Assembly: GCA_964552325.1 (NCBI GenBank)
Contig: CAZKHA010000006.1
Coordinates: forward strand, 1-49,046
Origin: CAZKCK01 sp964552325
GTDB lineage: Bacteria > Bacteroidota > Bacteroidia > Bacteroidales > TTA-H9
Direction: 5' to 3'
Length of the DNA stretch: 49,046 bases
Part shown: piece after piece, positions 33,838 through 42,179 of the stretch
Numbering within the stretch: the first letter of the stretch is position 1
How the letters are laid out: each line of letters opens with the position of its first letter
Program-made: the position numbers and the translations under genes
The notes under the pieces: generated by a model
The model's database searches: none
What the model saw: only the letters and a program-made list of their open reading frames with translations
What the model was told of the DNA's origin: nothing

Positions 33838-36303
33838 ATGGATGTTATTAATTACGCCGACGATTTAAAACAGGCAATTCAAATTGCCCAAGCCTTGGCC
33901 AAAGAAAACGCGAACGAGTTTTATTCGCCCTCCCATCTATTACGTGCTTTGCTCAATAAGGAACTGCCTATAAGAGATTACCTCAAGAGCATTGATAAAG
34001 ATATTTTTTATGTTGAAGAATGGGCAGAGGTACGAATAGAAACCTATCAGAAAACTTCTAAAAATCAAGAACTTATAAAAGCTGATAAAGAGTGTATTGC
34101 TGTTTTAAACGAAGCCGAGAACATCAGGCTTAAATTTTCTGAAGATAAGACCAATGCAATGAGTGCTTTTATTGCCATTTGCACGCCAGGTGTTGGGTTC
34201 TCTTACGAACAGCTAAAAACCTTGCCCATAACTCCAAACGAAATACTTAACAGTGCCGTTCAAAAAAACTCCCTACTACAGTCAATTGGCAAGAATGATT
34301 CTTCAAACCAAACAGTTACAATTAAAAATACGGCTCTTTTAAAATACACCATCGATAAAATTGAATTGGCACGCCTAGGCAAGCTCGAAAAAGTTGTTGG
34401 TAGGGAAAAGGAAATTCGTATGATTGCCGAAGTGTTAAACAGACGCATCAACCCAAACATCTTGCTAACTGGTGAACCTGGTGTTGGTAAATCAACGGTT
34501 ATTAATGGATTCTGCCAATTGATTGCCGATGGCAAGTTTTCGGAAACCCTTAACCAAACCTGCGTTTTCGAAATATCATTTGGAAATCTGATTGCCGGAG
34601 CTTCCTATAAAGGCGAGGTTGAAGATAGATTGAGCAATATTTTTTCCGAAGCCAAAGCTTATAACCAAGCTATCATCATAATTGAAGATTTACACGAATT
34701 GCTTGATAAACATGGAAGTGCGCCCGGAGCCACCAACATCCTGAAACAAGAGATGAGCAAAGGCGAGATTACCATTATTGCTACCACCACCGTTGATAAC
34801 TATACCAAAACCATTGAAAAGGATGCTAACCTAAAACGTTTTTTCGAGCTTATAAAGATTGAAGAAGCAACCGATACGGAGGTTATGGCTATCCTTACAG
34901 AAATTATTCCAGCTTATTATGCTACCCACCACGGCTTCTCGGTATCAAATGATGCGCTTAAGGAAACTATTCGTCTATCACGAAGATATCTAAAGGAAAG
35001 AAGCCTCCCTTCTGCTGCTATTGACCTTATTGACAGGACGATGGCCGTTGTTAAAACTTCACGCGATTTCACGCGGCCCACGCTTGAAGAAATGGAAAAT
35101 GAACTCAATCAATTAAAGGCTTTGGGCTCGGAGGCGATTACCGCAAATCAGGTAAAAGAAGTACATTGGAAACTTGTGAAACGCATAAACCCTGTATTAC
35201 ATGCCCGTCTTGAGCAGGAGATAAACCCTGATTTATATAGCGATATCAACGAATGCTTAACCTACATGGAACAGTCTATCGCTAATTTAAAAAATATAGT
35301 GGGTGGTATAACTGACCAAATTGATATAAACGATATTGCAGCCGTTGTTGCCCAAAAAACCAATATTCCAGTAGGTAAGCTGCAAAGTGGTGAACGCGAA
35401 AAACTATTAAATGCAGAACAGTATTTAACTCAAAGGGTTATCGGACAGAATCATGCTATAAAAATAATAAATGAAGCCATACTCGAAAGCCGCTCTGGAC
35501 TTAACAAAGCTGGCCAACCTATTGGCTCATTTTTCTTCCTTGGCCCCACCGGGACGGGTAAAACCGAATTAGCAAAAACATTAGCAGAATTTTTGTTTAA
35601 TGACGAAGCCTCGATGATTCGCTTTGATATGTCAGAGTTTAAAGAAGAACACTCTGCTGCCCTACTATACGGAGCTCCTCCGGGATATGTTGGTTATGAA
35701 CAAGGTGGAGTATTGGTGAACAAAATCCGTCAAAGACCCTATTCGGTTGTACTATTCGATGAAATAGAGAAAGCCCATGCATCGGTTTTCGACATATTCT
35801 TGCAAATACTCGACGAAGGTAAGCTCCATGATCGCTTAGGCAAGGAGGGCGATTTTTCGAATGCAGTTGTAATTTTTACCTCCAATATTGGCAGTAAATA
35901 TGTGGTTGATTCATTTCAGAAAAACCAGATACCCTCTTCGGCCAATCTATTAGAAATTATGACCCAACACTTTAGACCTGAATTTCTAGGCCGTCTAACC
36001 GAAATTATCCCGTTTGCGCCCATCAACAAGGACATTGCCGTGCAGATTCTTCAGATTCATATGAAGGCACTACACAAAGCCCTTGATAATCAAAAAATTA
36101 CCTTAGAAGTGGACGCTGATGCCAAGGAGAAACTGGCATTAATGGGATTTAACCCTCAATATGGTGCTCGTCCGCTTATTGGTATCATCCGAAACCAACT
36201 TCGTCGGCCCTTGTCTCGTATGATAATTGCCGGTGAAATTGGGGAGGGAAGTAAGATAAAAATCTCGTGTTCTGATGAAGGATTTGAATGGAAAACTCAA
36301 TAA
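33838..36303 (+). CDS. tssH: T6SS sheath-recycling AAA+ ATPase TssH (ClpV)
   Basis: An 821-residue Clp/Hsp100 ATPase. A Clp_N-like helical domain spans ~1-145. The first AAA+ module has Walker A GEPGVGKS (from ~212) and Walker B IIIIEDLHE (~279). A short middle region follows (~420-500), then the second AAA+ module with Walker A GPTGTGKTE (from ~569), FDMSEFKEEHS and Walker B VVLFDEIEKA (~637), and a C-terminal D2 small domain (FNPQYGARPLIGIIRNQL). ClpV pulls apart contracted TssB/TssC sheath for reuse. The adjacent tssB and tssC genes fit this job. The D1 Walker B ends in ED rather than DE, a variation common in Bacteroidota ClpV-like proteins as far as recalled. Confidence 0.95.
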   Translation: MDVINYADDLKQAIQIAQALAKENANEFYSPSHLLRALLNKELPIRDYLKSIDKDIFYVEEWAEVRIETYQKTSKNQELIKADKECIAVLNEAENIRLKFSEDKTNAMSAFIAICTPGVGFSYEQLKTLPITPNEILNSAVQKNSLLQSIGKNDSSNQTVTIKNTALLKYTIDKIELARLGKLEKVVGREKEIRMIAEVLNRRINPNILLTGEPGVGKSTVINGFCQLIADGKFSETLNQTCVFEISFGNLIAGASYKGEVEDRLSNIFSEAKAYNQAIIIIEDLHELLDKHGSAPGATNILKQEMSKGEITIIATTTVDNYTKTIEKDANLKRFFELIKIEEATDTEVMAILTEIIPAYYATHHGFSVSNDALKETIRLSRRYLKERSLPSAAIDLIDRTMAVVKTSRDFTRPTLEEMENELNQLKALGSEAITANQVKEVHWKLVKRINPVLHARLEQEINPDLYSDINECLTYMEQSIANLKNIVGGITDQIDINDIAAVVAQKTNIPVGKLQSGEREKLLNAEQYLTQRVIGQNHAIKIINEAILESRSGLNKAGQPIGSFFFLGPTGTGKTELAKTLAEFLFNDEASMIRFDMSEFKEEHSAALLYGAPPGYVGYEQGGVLVNKIRQRPYSVVLFDEIEKAHASVFDIFLQILDEGKLHDRLGKEGDFSNAVVIFTSNIGSKYVVDSFQKNQIPSSANLLEIMTQHFRPEFLGRLTEIIPFAPINKDIAVQILQIHMKALHKALDNQKITLEVDADAKEKLALMGFNPQYGARPLIGIIRNQLRRPLSRMIIAGEIGEGSKIKISCSDEGFEWKTQ

Positions 36304-36344
36304 ATTGTTAATAATTTACTTAAATACTCATTAATTCTACAACT

Positions 36345-36794
36345 ATGGCAAAAAGTGTAATTGGTGGCGAACTCGTAAAAGAATCGGGAGTAGAAGCCAT
36401 AAAAGACCTCAAAGAAAATCGGACCATGTTTGTCCAACGATTTACCCAAACCCCAGATAGCAGACCAGCGGTTGTTGAAGGTCTGAAGAATATCGAAGAT
36501 GTTTTTAATCAATATAAACCAAAAGCAGAAGTTGCTTTTACTGATAAAGATGGCGGTACTGTTAACGAAGAACTGGCATTTGGATCATTAGCTGATTTTA
36601 GCCTCGATAATCTTACCGACCAAAGTGGGTTTTTGAAAGACCTGAAAACGCAGTCAGAAGTTTATCAACAAATTATTAAGGAACTGAAGAACAATAACAA
36701 ACTTAAAAAAGTTATTGCAGATACCACCGGTAAAACAGCCCTCATTAAAGCGTTGATGGCAATTTTAAAAGAAATGGAAGAAAGTGAAAAATAA
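36345..36794 (+). CDS. tssB: T6SS sheath small subunit TssB (VipA)
   Basis: A 149-residue protein that co-assembles with TssC into the contractile sheath. The segment ALAFGSLADFSLDNLTDQ-like (ELAFGSLADFSLDNLTDQSG) corresponds to the VipA F-x-x-(L/I)-x-D-F-x-P element. A C-terminal helix (IIKELKNNNKLKKVIADTTG) matches the sheath-handle region. It starts 41 bp after tssH and precedes tssC by 16 bp. Confidence 0.9.
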   Translation: MAKSVIGGELVKESGVEAIKDLKENRTMFVQRFTQTPDSRPAVVEGLKNIEDVFNQYKPKAEVAFTDKDGGTVNEELAFGSLADFSLDNLTDQSGFLKDLKTQSEVYQQIIKELKNNNKLKKVIADTTGKTALIKALMAILKEMEESEK

Positions 36795-36810
36795 TAAATA
36801 ATTACATATC

Positions 36811-38190
36811 ATGGCTGAGTCAAATGAAGCAATGCAGGATAAAGGTCTGCAATTTAAAGAAAAGATATATAAAGAGGTTGAACAAACTCCTACGGCTGAT
36901 TTATTAAAATCGAGTTTGAACGAAATACAAGCCAGGGCAAGTGCCGATGGTTTTGATTTTCTGTCGAATATTATTCAGGGCATCGAAAACATGAACCCTG
37001 AAAAAAAAGCCAGGAAAAAAATCTTTCTTACCGAAAGCAATCGGAAAAAAGAGCGTGAAACCCTTAAAAGCAAGATGAAGCTTTGGATTGATGTGCTCTC
37101 GAAAGAAGGTGATCTGTACAACATTGTGGAAGAATGTGAAAAAGCACATCAAGAATCATTGAATCTATACAATGAGAATGCTTTGCACGCTGTGGGAGAA
37201 ATCAAAGATTTGGAACAATCCTATCGCACAGCTTATCTTTTCTTCCGCAACACCGAAGAGGAAAAGGTTGGTGCGTGTGCTTTCGTAAATGCTACCATCG
37301 AACAATTAACAGATCCAAACTTGAGCAGTTTCCCCGAAGAAATTGAACGCGAGTTAAATAGCAAATTCGACAGGCTTGACTTACGCGAAAACTATAGTTT
37401 GTTGGTAATTCCGGGTTTCTTGGGTAGCAAACAGGCTATCGCAGAATGGGGCCGTAGGGCCAACAAATACCAGGTTATGATGGTTACCGATTACCGTGGC
37501 GATTTGTTTGAAGAAGCTACCGACCTGATAGATATGATTGAAAGCGATAAACTTGCCGGTGGAGAAGATTACCTTGCCAATGTGATTTTAACCTGTAACT
37601 GGTTGGTTGGGCGTCAAAAACACGAGAATATCCAAGAAGAAGAACCCCTATTTATTCCACCATCAGCCGTATTAGCCGGTAGAATGTACAGCACTTCGGT
37701 TGCTCAGGTTGTGGCTGGCAAAAAGTTTGGTGAATTGCTTGGAGTTCAAGGAACCATGGTCCCACTCTTAAAAAGCGACTTGGGCAAAATGCGCGATCTG
37801 GGTATTGTGCCTATGGTTGATGAATGGGGAAAAGTAATGTCGTTTGGCGATAAAACATTGTACGACGGCGCAAACCAAAAGTTCCAGACCTATTCCATCG
37901 TTCGCGTTTATGATTACCTCGCCAAAGTTTTAGTAGATTTCTGTAATAGAAGGGCATTCGAAAACTTTGATTCCAAAACCAGACGCGAGTTTAGCAATCA
38001 GCTTACACAATACCTCGAAGGCAAAAAATGGGACGATAAAATTATTGAGGATTACAAATTCGAAATAGATCAGGTTGGCGACAAAGTGTATATCAACTTG
38101 AGTATTGATCCCAAATACCCAGCAGTTAACTTCAAGATTAATATGGAAGCCGAGAAGGAAGGCGACCGCATGAATTTTAAAGCCAAATAA
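36811..38190 (+). CDS. tssC: T6SS sheath large subunit TssC (VipB)
   Basis: A 459-residue sheath protein of the Bacteroidota TssC branch. It has the sheath core motifs around residues 190-260 (FDRLDLRENYSLLVIPGFLG; YQVMMVTDYRGDLFEEATDL), the conserved FIPPSAVLAGRMYSTSVAQV near residue 285, and the C-terminal sheath domain with RVYDYLAKVLVDFCNRRAFE. TssC in Bacteroidota lacks the long proteobacterial N-terminal handle but has an extra ~140-residue helical N-terminal section, which is seen here. It forms the outer layer from which ClpV recycles subunits. Confidence 0.93.
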   Translation: MAESNEAMQDKGLQFKEKIYKEVEQTPTADLLKSSLNEIQARASADGFDFLSNIIQGIENMNPEKKARKKIFLTESNRKKERETLKSKMKLWIDVLSKEGDLYNIVEECEKAHQESLNLYNENALHAVGEIKDLEQSYRTAYLFFRNTEEEKVGACAFVNATIEQLTDPNLSSFPEEIERELNSKFDRLDLRENYSLLVIPGFLGSKQAIAEWGRRANKYQVMMVTDYRGDLFEEATDLIDMIESDKLAGGEDYLANVILTCNWLVGRQKHENIQEEEPLFIPPSAVLAGRMYSTSVAQVVAGKKFGELLGVQGTMVPLLKSDLGKMRDLGIVPMVDEWGKVMSFGDKTLYDGANQKFQTYSIVRVYDYLAKVLVDFCNRRAFENFDSKTRREFSNQLTQYLEGKKWDDKIIEDYKFEIDQVGDKVYINLSIDPKYPAVNFKINMEAEKEGDRMNFKAK

Positions 38191-38360
38191 CCAAATTTTC
38201 ATGTCAATATAAAACTAATCATTAAGATTATTAAGTATTATACATTAGCCTAGGATGCAATCCAAAGCCAATTTCACAATAAGCCTGGAGGATGAGCAAT
38301 CGGAGAACAGGATAAACTAAAACCAATAAATAAATTTCTTAAACTTAAAAATTAAACACT

Positions 38361-38750
38361 ATGGCCTTTAAAGCTAAATTTACAGTTGATGGCAAGGATT
38401 TTAATGTAATGTCCTGCACCTACCATCTTTTTCAAGAAACGGATGCTACCGGCAGACCATCCTCTATCACCCGTGGTGGTAAGATTACGGTTACCGTTGA
38501 ATCAACCGACGACACCTCGCTTTTTGATTGGATGACCAACAGCTTCGATCGAAAAAACGGCGCGGTTAAATTCTTTAAACGCGACAGCGAATCAGCTATT
38601 ATGAAACAAGTTGATTTCGAGGAAGCTTACCTCATTGGTTTTGAAGAAACCTTCAGTCACAATACCGAAAGCCCAATGGTACTTACCATAACGCTTTCTG
38701 CCAAAAAAATGACTATCGGTGGAGCTTCACACGAAAACGAATGGGTATAA
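38361..38750 (+). CDS. tssD: T6SS inner-tube protein TssD (Hcp), first copy
   Basis: A 129-residue Hcp-fold protein that stacks as hexameric rings inside the sheath. The start MAFKAKFTVDGKDFNVMSCT and the end ITLSAKKMTIGGASHENEWV are typical of Bacteroidota TssD (about 130 residues). The gene is 170 bp after tssC and is followed immediately by a strong terminator, so it closes the tssH-B-C-D unit. It is probably the structural tube protein. Compared with the second copy it has one cysteine and many more lysines. Confidence 0.92.
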   Translation: MAFKAKFTVDGKDFNVMSCTYHLFQETDATGRPSSITRGGKITVTVESTDDTSLFDWMTNSFDRKNGAVKFFKRDSESAIMKQVDFEEAYLIGFEETFSHNTESPMVLTITLSAKKMTIGGASHENEWV

Positions 38751-38758
38751 CGCTATTT

Positions 38759-38803
38759 AAAGCCCCATCGAGGCTGTTTTAATTATCGATGGGGCTTTAT
38801 TTT
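38759..38803 (+). terminator. strong intrinsic terminator after tssD1
   Basis: A perfect 13-bp stem (AAAGCCCCATCGA at 38759-38771 with TCGATGGGGCTTT at 38786-38798) with a 14-nt loop and a T-rich tail, 9 bp after the tssD1 stop codon. Confidence 0.9.
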
Positions 38804-38933
38804 AGGTTAGTTTTTCTACGAATATTTTGATATTAGCAACTTCTGATATCAACCAATAACCTTGCATTTCATAGCGAATTGCTCGAGGGTAAATGTGTGC
38901 TTAAAAACCTGAAACCATTCTAACCAAACGAAT

Positions 38934-39335
38934 ATGACATTTAAAGCAGAACTTAGGTTTAACGATAGCAAAGAACCTTACACTGTTATTGAGTGCGATT
39001 ACGAATTTAGCCAAGAGATAGACTCGCTGGGCAAACCCTGTTCAAGGCCGCGATGCGGGCTGATTAATGTAATCCTTGAAACAAGGTCAGACCCAGCCAT
39101 GATACAATGGATGCTGGGCGCCGGAAACGTACGTAGCGGTGTTATAAACTTCTATAAAGACGACTCCGATTCTAAAAAGCTTAAATCCCTGTCGTTCAAG
39201 CAGGCTGTTTGCATAAAATTGCAAGAAAAATTCATGAATTACGGTGATAGCCCAATGACCTCTTACCTGAGTTTTGTGGCGAAGGAGGTTTCGGTTGATG
39301 GCGTGGATTATGACTCACAATGGACTAATTTTTAA
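38934..39335 (+). CDS. tssD: second TssD/Hcp-like tube protein, paired with VgrG
   Basis: A 133-residue Hcp-fold protein that aligns along its whole length with the first copy (MTFKAELRFNDSKEPYTVIE; YLSFVAKEVSVDGVDYDSQW at the end). It differs in several cysteines (ECDYEFSQ, CSRPRCGL, VCIKLQ) and many surface residues. It lies after the terminator and ends 9 bp before the VgrG gene, so it belongs to the cargo module. Members of such second copies may be cargo-specific tip rings or carriers. A promoter just upstream of 38934 is expected but only a poor box (TAACCTTG, 38857-38864) is visible. Confidence 0.85.
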   Translation: MTFKAELRFNDSKEPYTVIECDYEFSQEIDSLGKPCSRPRCGLINVILETRSDPAMIQWMLGAGNVRSGVINFYKDDSDSKKLKSLSFKQAVCIKLQEKFMNYGDSPMTSYLSFVAKEVSVDGVDYDSQWTNF

Positions 39336-39344
39336 AATTCTACC

Positions 39345-41198
39345 ATGGCAACAGTAGTTAAAGCAGAAATTTCCATCAAAGGCAAACGGCTCGAAAGTTT
39401 TAGCCATCTTTCCATCAACCAGCAAATAAACACACCCCAGCATTTTGAGGTGATTTGCCGACCCGATGCCTTCGATAGTTTTTCGATGGCAGGGGAATCA
39501 TTAGTGCTTGAAAAAGCCAAAGACTTGATTGGAAAGAAAATTAAAATTGACATAAAAGCCATTGGCAAGGATAATGTGGAAGCCACCTCGGCTACTGTTT
39601 TTAATGGGATAATACTTGAAGTGAGCGGTTCAAAATTCAACGACTCATACAACGGCTCCATTTCCTTAAAAGGTTCCAGCATGGATGTGTTGCTTGACTC
39701 TGAACGTCATTGCCGTACGTTCGAAAACCTCAAGCTTGACGATGTTGTAAACAGAGTGCTTTCCGATTACTCATCCAATATTTTTGATGGTAAAAACATC
39801 CAATCAAACTTCAGTGAAATGCTGCCCTATACCGTGCAGTATAACGAAACAAACCATGATTTTATAACACGATTGGCCAAAACCTACGGCGAATGGTTTG
39901 GCGTAACTGGCGACAATAAGCTGTTTTTTGGAGAACCCCCTACAACTAAGGTTAACTTATTGCATGGTAAAGATTTATTGGAAGTAACCTATGCCATGAA
40001 GCTGGCTACTTTGGGCATTGAATACAAAGCCTACAATTACCTAAAAGAAGATACCATCAAGAAGAACGCGGATGCGCTTCAGGTAAACGCTGAGGGTAAT
40101 CTCAAAAAATCGATGAATATATCCGAAGATGTGCTAGATCATACTGAAGATATATACTATGAGGTGCCCAACTACAATACTTCGGCTGACAAACTGGTTG
40201 ATTATGCGGTTAAAACCGCTAAAAAGGAACGGGTATCAAGCCTATACACCGCTACGGGTGTTAGCGATAACTGCGAGGTTTTTTTAGGTTGTGTGGTTAA
40301 AATTGACAATACCGTTTTTAGCAAAGGCCAAGCCAAGACCTTGAATACCGGTGAGTACCGTGTTTTCTCGATTAGGCATACTTGTGATGAAGGCGGTAAC
40401 TACCTCAACCATTTTGAAGCCATACCTTCTAGTCTGGAAGCTCCTCCAGGAACCGATTCGTTGTTGTATCCCAAAATGGGAACCCAAAGTGCCATTGTTA
40501 CCGATACCAACGACCCCGATGGTATGGGCAGGGTAAGGGTACGCTTTTTCTGGCAAGAAGATGGCGATCAAACTCCTTGGCTGCGCATCGTTACACCTTA
40601 TGCCGGAAAGAACAAGGGCATATTTTTTATACCCGAAGTAGAAGAAGAGGTGCTGGTTGGCTTTGAAAGTGGCCATGCCGAAAAACCCTACGTTATCGGG
40701 TCGCATTATACCGGAAAGAAAAAACCCGACGACTGGAAAGGCGATAAAAACCACAAAAAAGCCATTCGAACCCGCAGCGGGCATACCATACAGTTTAACG
40801 ACGAAGATGGCAAGGAAGACATTGTTATTTATGATAAAGATAAAGTTAACACCATTACACTTTCATCACATGGCAAACTCTTAACCATTGAATGTAAAGG
40901 CGATATGAAAATTAATGCCGAAAACATTGATATAACAGCCGAAAGCGACTACAAGCTTACGGTGAAGGGAAAAATTGAAATTACCTCGCAAAATGATACC
41001 GTGATGAAGGCGAGTGGTAACTTTAAGGCCAAAACCGATAAGAACATGGAACTGAGTGCCATGTCGGACTTTAAGGCCAAGGCCAACTCCAAGGCCGAAG
41101 TAAAAGGTACTACCCTAATAACCAAAGGTTCAGCAACTGCAGAACTTTCTGGAGGTGTCACTACCATTGTTAAAGGGGCTGTCGTTAAAATTAATTAA
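39345..41198 (+). CDS. tssI: T6SS spike protein TssI (VgrG)
   Basis: A 617-residue trimeric spike. The gp27-like hub covers ~1-370 (NETNHDFITRLAKTYGEWFG near residue 170). The gp5 OB-fold is at ~385-465 (DPDGMGRVRVRFFWQEDGDQ, PYAGKNKGIFFIPEVEEEVL). A needle of repeating beta strands follows from ~480 (TRSGHTIQFNDEDGKEDIVI, then KI-x-I-T/A-x-x-S units) and ends in VKGAVVKIN. There is no extra C-terminal effector domain, so cargo must attach through PAAR or adaptor proteins. The PAAR gene starts 6 bp downstream. Confidence 0.95.
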   Translation: MATVVKAEISIKGKRLESFSHLSINQQINTPQHFEVICRPDAFDSFSMAGESLVLEKAKDLIGKKIKIDIKAIGKDNVEATSATVFNGIILEVSGSKFNDSYNGSISLKGSSMDVLLDSERHCRTFENLKLDDVVNRVLSDYSSNIFDGKNIQSNFSEMLPYTVQYNETNHDFITRLAKTYGEWFGVTGDNKLFFGEPPTTKVNLLHGKDLLEVTYAMKLATLGIEYKAYNYLKEDTIKKNADALQVNAEGNLKKSMNISEDVLDHTEDIYYEVPNYNTSADKLVDYAVKTAKKERVSSLYTATGVSDNCEVFLGCVVKIDNTVFSKGQAKTLNTGEYRVFSIRHTCDEGGNYLNHFEAIPSSLEAPPGTDSLLYPKMGTQSAIVTDTNDPDGMGRVRVRFFWQEDGDQTPWLRIVTPYAGKNKGIFFIPEVEEEVLVGFESGHAEKPYVIGSHYTGKKKPDDWKGDKNHKKAIRTRSGHTIQFNDEDGKEDIVIYDKDKVNTITLSSHGKLLTIECKGDMKINAENIDITAESDYKLTVKGKIEITSQNDTVMKASGNFKAKTDKNMELSAMSDFKAKANSKAEVKGTTLITKGSATAELSGGVTTIVKGAVVKIN

Positions 41199-41204
41199 CA
41201 TGCC

Positions 41205-41804
41205 ATGGGAAAACCTGCTGCACGCTTAACTGATATGCACACCTGCCCGATGGTAACACCCGGCTTGCCGCCGGTGCCCCACGTGGGAGGTCCGGTAGTC
41301 GGTCCTGGTGTGCCAACGGTTCTTATTGGGGGGATGCCAGCAGCCGTGATGGGCGATATGTGCGTTTGTGTTGGGCCACCCGATACCATTATTCTGGGTT
41401 CGATGGGTGTGTTTATTGGCGGAAAACCAGCAGCCCGCTTGGGCGACTCCACGGCACATGGCGGTGTAATTACGGTAGGTTGCCCCACGGTACTTATTGG
41501 CGATTTAGCGCCCGGAACACCTGACCCCCCCACCCTGCCCTTGCCTTTTCTACTGGCCATTCAGCAAATGAATAGCTCGGCGGCCTTTGTGGCTGCCCAA
41601 TTGGCTACCATGAAGGCAGCTGCGGCCAAGGGTATGCCATTTTGTGAGAAATGTGCTTTAAATGCTATTTTGGCTGGCCAATCAGCTACACCCGGAACAC
41701 CACCCTTATTACCTGGGATTTCACCTACTGGTGACCAGATTATAACGATGAAAAATGCCGCAAAAAGTGGAACACCTTTTTGCCAAAACTGCGCTAAAAA
41801 ATAA
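41205..41804 (+). CDS. PAAR-repeat spike tip with tandem CxxC C-terminal repeats
   Basis: A 199-residue protein. Residues ~1-102 form the PAAR/DUF4280-like tip: GKPAARLTDMHTCPM, GGPVVGPGVPTVLIGGMPAA, VGPPDTIILGS, GKPAARLGDSTAHGG. The histidines and cysteines probably bind the tip metal ion. After a proline-rich linker, residues 136-152 and 182-198 are two near-identical units, MKAAAAKGMPFCEKCAL and MKNAAKSGTPFCQNCAK, each with a CxxC. The tail may form a small zinc knuckle and recruit an effector or adaptor. It directly follows VgrG. The PAAR part is secure; the role of the tail is inferred. Confidence 0.92.
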   Translation: MGKPAARLTDMHTCPMVTPGLPPVPHVGGPVVGPGVPTVLIGGMPAAVMGDMCVCVGPPDTIILGSMGVFIGGKPAARLGDSTAHGGVITVGCPTVLIGDLAPGTPDPPTLPLPFLLAIQQMNSSAAFVAAQLATMKAAAAKGMPFCEKCALNAILAGQSATPGTPPLLPGISPTGDQIITMKNAAKSGTPFCQNCAKK

Positions 41805-41821
41805 TATACGCTTGCTGCCTT

Positions 41822-42175
41822 ATGTTCCTGATTAAAAACTCCCAACTTGAAACTTTATCAGCCATTGGCAGGGAAGAATTCATCAAAAAAATGATGAAAC
41901 TGCTAAGGGATAACTTTGTAGACGTTAGGAGCATTCCCATGCATGTACTTCATGATAAAATTTCAGTACAAATTGAAAATGCCAAAGGATATGGGTTGAC
42001 TTTAACACAAACATTTGCTAGTTATATTGTTACAGCTTTTGTGCTTGGTGAGAACTTTGATAAGGACGTTCCAAAGGCACATGAAATTTTAACGAATGAT
42101 ACAACCGAATCCACGAAAACAAAAAGCTTAGAAGACCTGGTAAATACTATTTTGGCAGAATCTGAAAAGGAATAA
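41822..42175 (+). CDS. small T6SS accessory protein, paralogue A
   Basis: A 117-residue, mainly helical soluble protein. Its pattern (NSQLETLSAIGREEFIKKMM ... IENAKGYGLTLTQTFASYIV ... LGENFDKDV ... ILTND) recurs in the proteins at 43159 and 43440. Similar small helical proteins are recalled beside VgrG/PAAR effectors in other phyla, with a consensus of an N-terminal (I)xxxQ(x)xxL, a central A-x-x-YG-(I/L) and a later (L/F)xxx(F)D. It begins 17 bp after the PAAR gene and ends 4 bp before the next effector-like gene, so a chaperone or adaptor role for that protein is plausible. No database family is confirmed. Confidence 0.65.
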   Translation: MFLIKNSQLETLSAIGREEFIKKMMKLLRDNFVDVRSIPMHVLHDKISVQIENAKGYGLTLTQTFASYIVTAFVLGENFDKDVPKAHEILTNDTTESTKTKSLEDLVNTILAESEKE

Positions 42176-42179
42176 TAAT

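Noticed and set aside
38255..38320. 21-residue frame (MQSKANFTISLEDEQ...) between tssC and tssD1
   Set aside because: Too short to judge, without a clear ribosome binding site or family resemblance; the 170-bp gap may simply be a leader.
33838..41804. Extracellular contractile injection system (PVC/Afp type) or prophage tail
   Set aside because: TssK, TssF, TssB/TssC, ClpV, Hcp and VgrG with the Bacteroidota membrane proteins are all present, whereas the MuF/tape-measure/AAA set of eCIS and phage capsid genes are absent.
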